A stretch of DNA of 64,000 bases from JANPBY01 sp963805505. Its GTDB lineage: Bacteria > Actinomycetota > Actinomycetes > DATJPE01. The notes beneath the pieces are model-generated. The model searched no databases. It saw nothing but the letters and a program-made list of their open reading frames with translations, and was not told the DNA's origin. Below are positions 60,348 through 64,000 of this stretch, one piece after another. Numbering within the stretch: position 1 is the stretch's first letter; each line of letters begins with the position of its first letter. The DNA lies in NCBI GenBank assembly GCA_963805505.1, contig CAWDUP010000007.1:496001-560000 (forward strand). The letters are read 5' to 3'. Both the position numbers and the translations under genes were made by a program.

Positions 60348-61292
60348 GTGGACGGCGACGTGATCGACCTTGGGGCAGACGTGCACTCGATCGATACCCG
60401 CATGTCGGGCTACGACGGGATCACCAGCGCCTATGCGATCCTCAGCGAACGGCCGTGCCTGGTCGAGACGGGCACAGCGAACTCGGCCGAAACTGTCCGC
60501 CGGGCTCTCGCGTCCCTAGGAGTGGGGCCAGGTGACCTGGCGACCATCGTCGTCACACACATCCACCTGGATCATGCAGGCGGCGTCGGTGACGTCGCGC
60601 AGATGTTCCCGGACGCAGAGGTCGTCGTCCACGAGGCGGGCGCGAGACATCTGGTCGACCCCGACCGATTGCTGTCGAGTGCCCGCAGGGTCTTCGGCTC
60701 GGTGCTCGACGACGTCTTCGGACTTCTGGCACCGACCGACGCGCAGCGAATCAGGTCGCTGGGCACCAGCGGGACCATCGACCTGGGCGGGGGGCGCCGG
60801 CTGGATGCCTTCCACGCCCCAGGTCATGCCTCGCACCACCTGGGCATGGTCGATTCCGAGACCGGTGATCTGTATGTCGGGGACGCCGCCGGCATCTATG
60901 TCCCGGAAACCGCCGATGTCCGCCCCTCGACCCCGCCACCGGACTTCGATCTCGACCTCGCCTGCGACTCCCTTGACCACTTCCGTGCGGTCCAGCCGGC
61001 TCGGTTGTTGTTCAGCCACTTCGGCCCGGTCACGGAGGTCCAGTCGACCCTTGATCGCTCCGAGGAGGAGCTGCGGCTATGGGTGGAGCTCGCCCGCGAG
61101 GCCCGCCTCGACGGGCTCGATCTCGATCATGCGTTGACCCGGGTCAGGGAACGCACGGCCGAGCGCTACCAGGCGTTCCTGGCCGACCCCGCCCGCGTCG
61201 CGCGGTATGAGCACCTCAACGCTGACTACTCAAACCTCGTGGGGATCATGCGCTGGTTGGACCGTGTCGAGGAGCCTGGGACTGGTCCGTGA
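60348..61292 (+). CDS. MBL-fold metallo-hydrolase
   Basis: 314 residues. Metal motif VVTHIHLDHAGGVGDVAQMFP (H-x-H-x-D-H near 72-77), HAPGHASHHLGMV near 158 and DLYVGDAAGIYVP near 180, HFGPV near 222. The N-terminus (DVHSIDTRMSGYDGITSAYAI) is typical of a subfamily with unknown substrate. The GTG follows GAGGAGG. Its last 47 bases overlap the end of the convergent TPR gene. Confidence 0.86.
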   Translation: MDGDVIDLGADVHSIDTRMSGYDGITSAYAILSERPCLVETGTANSAETVRRALASLGVGPGDLATIVVTHIHLDHAGGVGDVAQMFPDAEVVVHEAGARHLVDPDRLLSSARRVFGSVLDDVFGLLAPTDAQRIRSLGTSGTIDLGGGRRLDAFHAPGHASHHLGMVDSETGDLYVGDAAGIYVPETADVRPSTPPPDFDLDLACDSLDHFRAVQPARLLFSHFGPVTEVQSTLDRSEEELRLWVELAREARLDGLDLDHALTRVRERTAERYQAFLADPARVARYEHLNADYSNLVGIMRWLDRVEEPGTGP

Positions 61293-62280
61293 CGTCGCTC
61301 GCCGCCGCTGCTCCCCTGGCCGGCTCAACTTCCTCGGACTGCTCCTCGGCGAGCAGGTCCTCATAGACGGTCCCGTCGAGCTCCTCGAGTCGCTCCACCG
61401 CGTCGGTGGTCGCCTCCGGATCGGCGGCCACGGCCCGCGCGAACCACTCCCTCGCTTCATCCTCTCGGCCAGCAGCAAGCAGCGCGTCGGCGTAGGCATA
61501 GCGCAGCCGCCCAGTCCACGGCTGAACGGTCGGAGACTTCAGCTCGGCGACCTGGAGCGTGACGACAGCAGCGTCGAGCTGACCAAGGTCGCGGCGGGCG
61601 CCCGAAGCGACGATGCGCATCTCGATGCGGCCGGCGGGGTCGAGTCGGGCCGCCTCGGGGGTGCCGGCGAGGGCCAAGGCCCGCTCGGGGCGACCGAGCC
61701 CCCGCTCACAGTCGGCCATCAACGGCAGGTGCACGTCCGAGCCACTCATCCGACGAGCCGCCCGAAGCTCGGACAAGGCCTGGGCCCAACGTCCGGTGGC
61801 ATAGGCGGCCATGCCCAGGGCCTCCCGGGCCACAGCCACCCGCGAGGCCAGCGCCTGGGCCTTCGCCGCGTGCTGGTAGGCGGTGTCCGGATCCTCGTCG
61901 AGCAACCGACCCGCCATCACCAGATGCTTGGCCACGTCGTCGGCCAGCGTTGCCGGGAGGGTGCGCAGCTCGGCGCGTGCCTCTCGATCGAGCATTTCTG
62001 GGGTGACGTCGGGGCTTGGCTCGGGGGCGTACGGCACCTGCTTGCGCGGCCGTCCGTCATCGCTGCGCTCGGCGCGCCAGGCCGCCCCCGTTCGGCCGGT
62101 CGCGTTGGGCGAAGAACCTCCTCGCCCGCCTCTCGTCGATCCACCTCGGTCCGATCCACCTCGGTCCGATCCACCCCTCCCGGGTTTGCCGCCGCCGGGT
62201 TTGCCGCCGGCCGGACGAGCCGGACCAGAGCCCGATCGCTTGCCTGGGTTGCTGCTCCCAGGCTTGTCGTCGTGAGCCAT
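61246..62280 (-). CDS. Tetratricopeptide-repeat protein with Gly/Arg-rich N-terminus
   Basis: 344 residues. The first about 75 are a low-complexity Gly/Arg/Ser segment (GGSDRGGSDRGGSTRGG), reminiscent of RNA-binding RGG-like tails. Then come helical TPR-like pairs (AGRLLDEDPDTAYQHAAKAQALA, EALGMAAYATGRWAQALSELRAARRM, PERALALAGTPEAARL, ADALLAAGREDEAREWFARAVAADP). It ends acidic. A TPR gene lies next to the HAD/tlyA block in mycobacteria (Rv1691). Here it is next to the rRNA operon, with about 15 kb of accessory DNA between. Function unknown. Confidence 0.84.
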   Translation of the reverse strand: MAHDDKPGSSNPGKRSGSGPARPAGGKPGGGKPGRGGSDRGGSDRGGSTRGGRGGSSPNATGRTGAAWRAERSDDGRPRKQVPYAPEPSPDVTPEMLDREARAELRTLPATLADDVAKHLVMAGRLLDEDPDTAYQHAAKAQALASRVAVAREALGMAAYATGRWAQALSELRAARRMSGSDVHLPLMADCERGLGRPERALALAGTPEAARLDPAGRIEMRIVASGARRDLGQLDAAVVTLQVAELKSPTVQPWTGRLRYAYADALLAAGREDEAREWFARAVAADPEATTDAVERLEELDGTVYEDLLAEEQSEEVEPARGAAAASDVTDQSQAPRHGPTSA

Positions 62281-62400
62281 GTCCTGCCTATCTGTCTTGG
62301 AGACCTGTGCGTCTCAGTGGCCCGGTGGCCCCGGGGACCCAGCCTTGCTGATCTGGTGAAACTCTCGCTGGTCGGTCAACTATCGCCTCGACGAGCTAGC

Positions 62401-62443
62401 CAGAAAAGCGAAGAGGGCCACCCCTGACGGGATGACCCTCTTC
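62401..62443 (-). terminator. Intrinsic terminator of the rRNA operon
   Basis: On the minus strand GAAGAGGG (62443-62436) pairs with CCCTCTTC (62417-62410) around an 18-base loop, followed by a GCTTTT run (62409-62404). It lies 9 bases below the 5S rRNA end. A strong Rho-independent terminator. Confidence 0.93.
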
Positions 62444-62451
62444 GAAAGAAT

Positions 62452-62568
62452 GTCCGGCGGCGTCCTACTCTCCCACCCCGTAACCAGGGCAGTACCATCG
62501 GCGCTGAAGGGCTTAGCTTCCGGGTTCGGAATGGAGCCGGGCGTTTCCCCTTCGCCATGACCGCCGAA
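62452..62568 (-). rRNA. rrf: 5S ribosomal RNA
   Basis: About 117 bases on the minus strand. It has the 5S landmarks CCGAACCCGGAAGCTAAGC and GGTACTGC, and GGGTGGGAGAGTAGG near the 3' side. The terminal helix pairs TTCGGCGG with CCGCCGG. Ends are approximate by a few bases. Confidence 0.95.
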
Positions 62569-62590
62569 ACTCTATTGAGATGTCAGCCGA

Positions 62591-62652
62591 TTCCCGACCG
62601 TATCTCGGGAACCACACAGTGGACGCGTAGCATCCCCAACCTTAAAGGTTGG
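62591..62652 (-). other. 23S-5S spacer with two hairpins
   Basis: The spacer between 23S and 5S holds TTCCCGA...TCGGGAA (62591-62611) and CCAACCTT-A-AAGGTTGG (62636-62652). The latter is next to the 23S 3' end. They are probably processing signals. Confidence 0.6.
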
Positions 62653-62660
62653 GAAAAGTG

Positions 62661-64000
<1,340 letters not shown>

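Overview
The window is GC-rich DNA from an actinobacterium (Actinomycetota). The evidence is gene content and order. One block runs gcvP, merR, bifunctional nuclease, ftsR, garA, gcvH, DUF881, sbp, DUF881, mannose-1-P guanylyltransferase, CDP-alcohol phosphatidyltransferase. A second runs der, cmk, tyrA/aroH, rluB, scpB, scpA, parA, xerD, ald, NUDIX, pyrG, mctB, steA, recN, nadK, tlyA. Both match actinobacterial core neighbourhoods, resembling the Mycobacterium Rv1822-Rv1832 and Rv1691-Rv1713 orders recalled from memory. GTG starts and 4-base ATGA/GTGA/TTGA stop-start overlaps are very common. No genus can be assigned from the sequence alone.

Layout. 0-10 kb is accessory: a UvrA-like C-terminus, a CapA-like lipoprotein with a HAD phosphatase, a BNR-repeat exported protein, a methyltransferase, DUF1905, a RES/Xre toxin-antitoxin pair with a palindromic operator, a DUF4442 thioesterase and a HAD phosphatase. 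A type III polyketide (phenolic lipid) operon follows, with acyltransferase, PKS, ICMT-type methyltransferase and FAD oxidoreductase. 10-22 kb is the glycine-cleavage / GarA / FtsR / DUF881 block, and gcvP is led by a tandem glycine riboswitch. 22-24.6 kb holds an ECF42-type sigma factor with its DGPF/YCII partner, a candidate autoregulated promoter and a DUF4386 membrane protein. 24.6-46.3 kb holds tRNA-Pro(GGG) and the conserved division, chromosome-segregation and nucleotide block.

46.3-61.2 kb looks like an accessory insertion. Its most striking part is a sulfane-sulfur (CstR-like) regulon. Three near-identical 16-bp palindromes sit over the -10 boxes of (i) a metallo-beta-lactamase/double-rhodanese protein, (ii) a CsoR-family regulator that lacks the copper His ligand, and (iii) a unit made of a 38-residue six-cysteine mini-protein, a rhodanese and a TauE/SafE exporter. 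Next comes a TetR operator followed by small ORFs, a secreted beta-helix protein and a lipoprotein, linked by successive stop/start overlaps. The lipoprotein is split by a frameshift at a G6 tract. A second TetR/alcohol dehydrogenase pair with a duplicated operator, a membrane-anchored serine hydrolase, two metallo-hydrolases and an SSB-like protein complete the region.

61.2-64 kb holds a TPR protein, then (reverse strand) the 3' part of an rRNA operon: partial 23S, 5S and a strong intrinsic terminator.

No CRISPR array, insertion sequence, prophage or replication origin was recognised.
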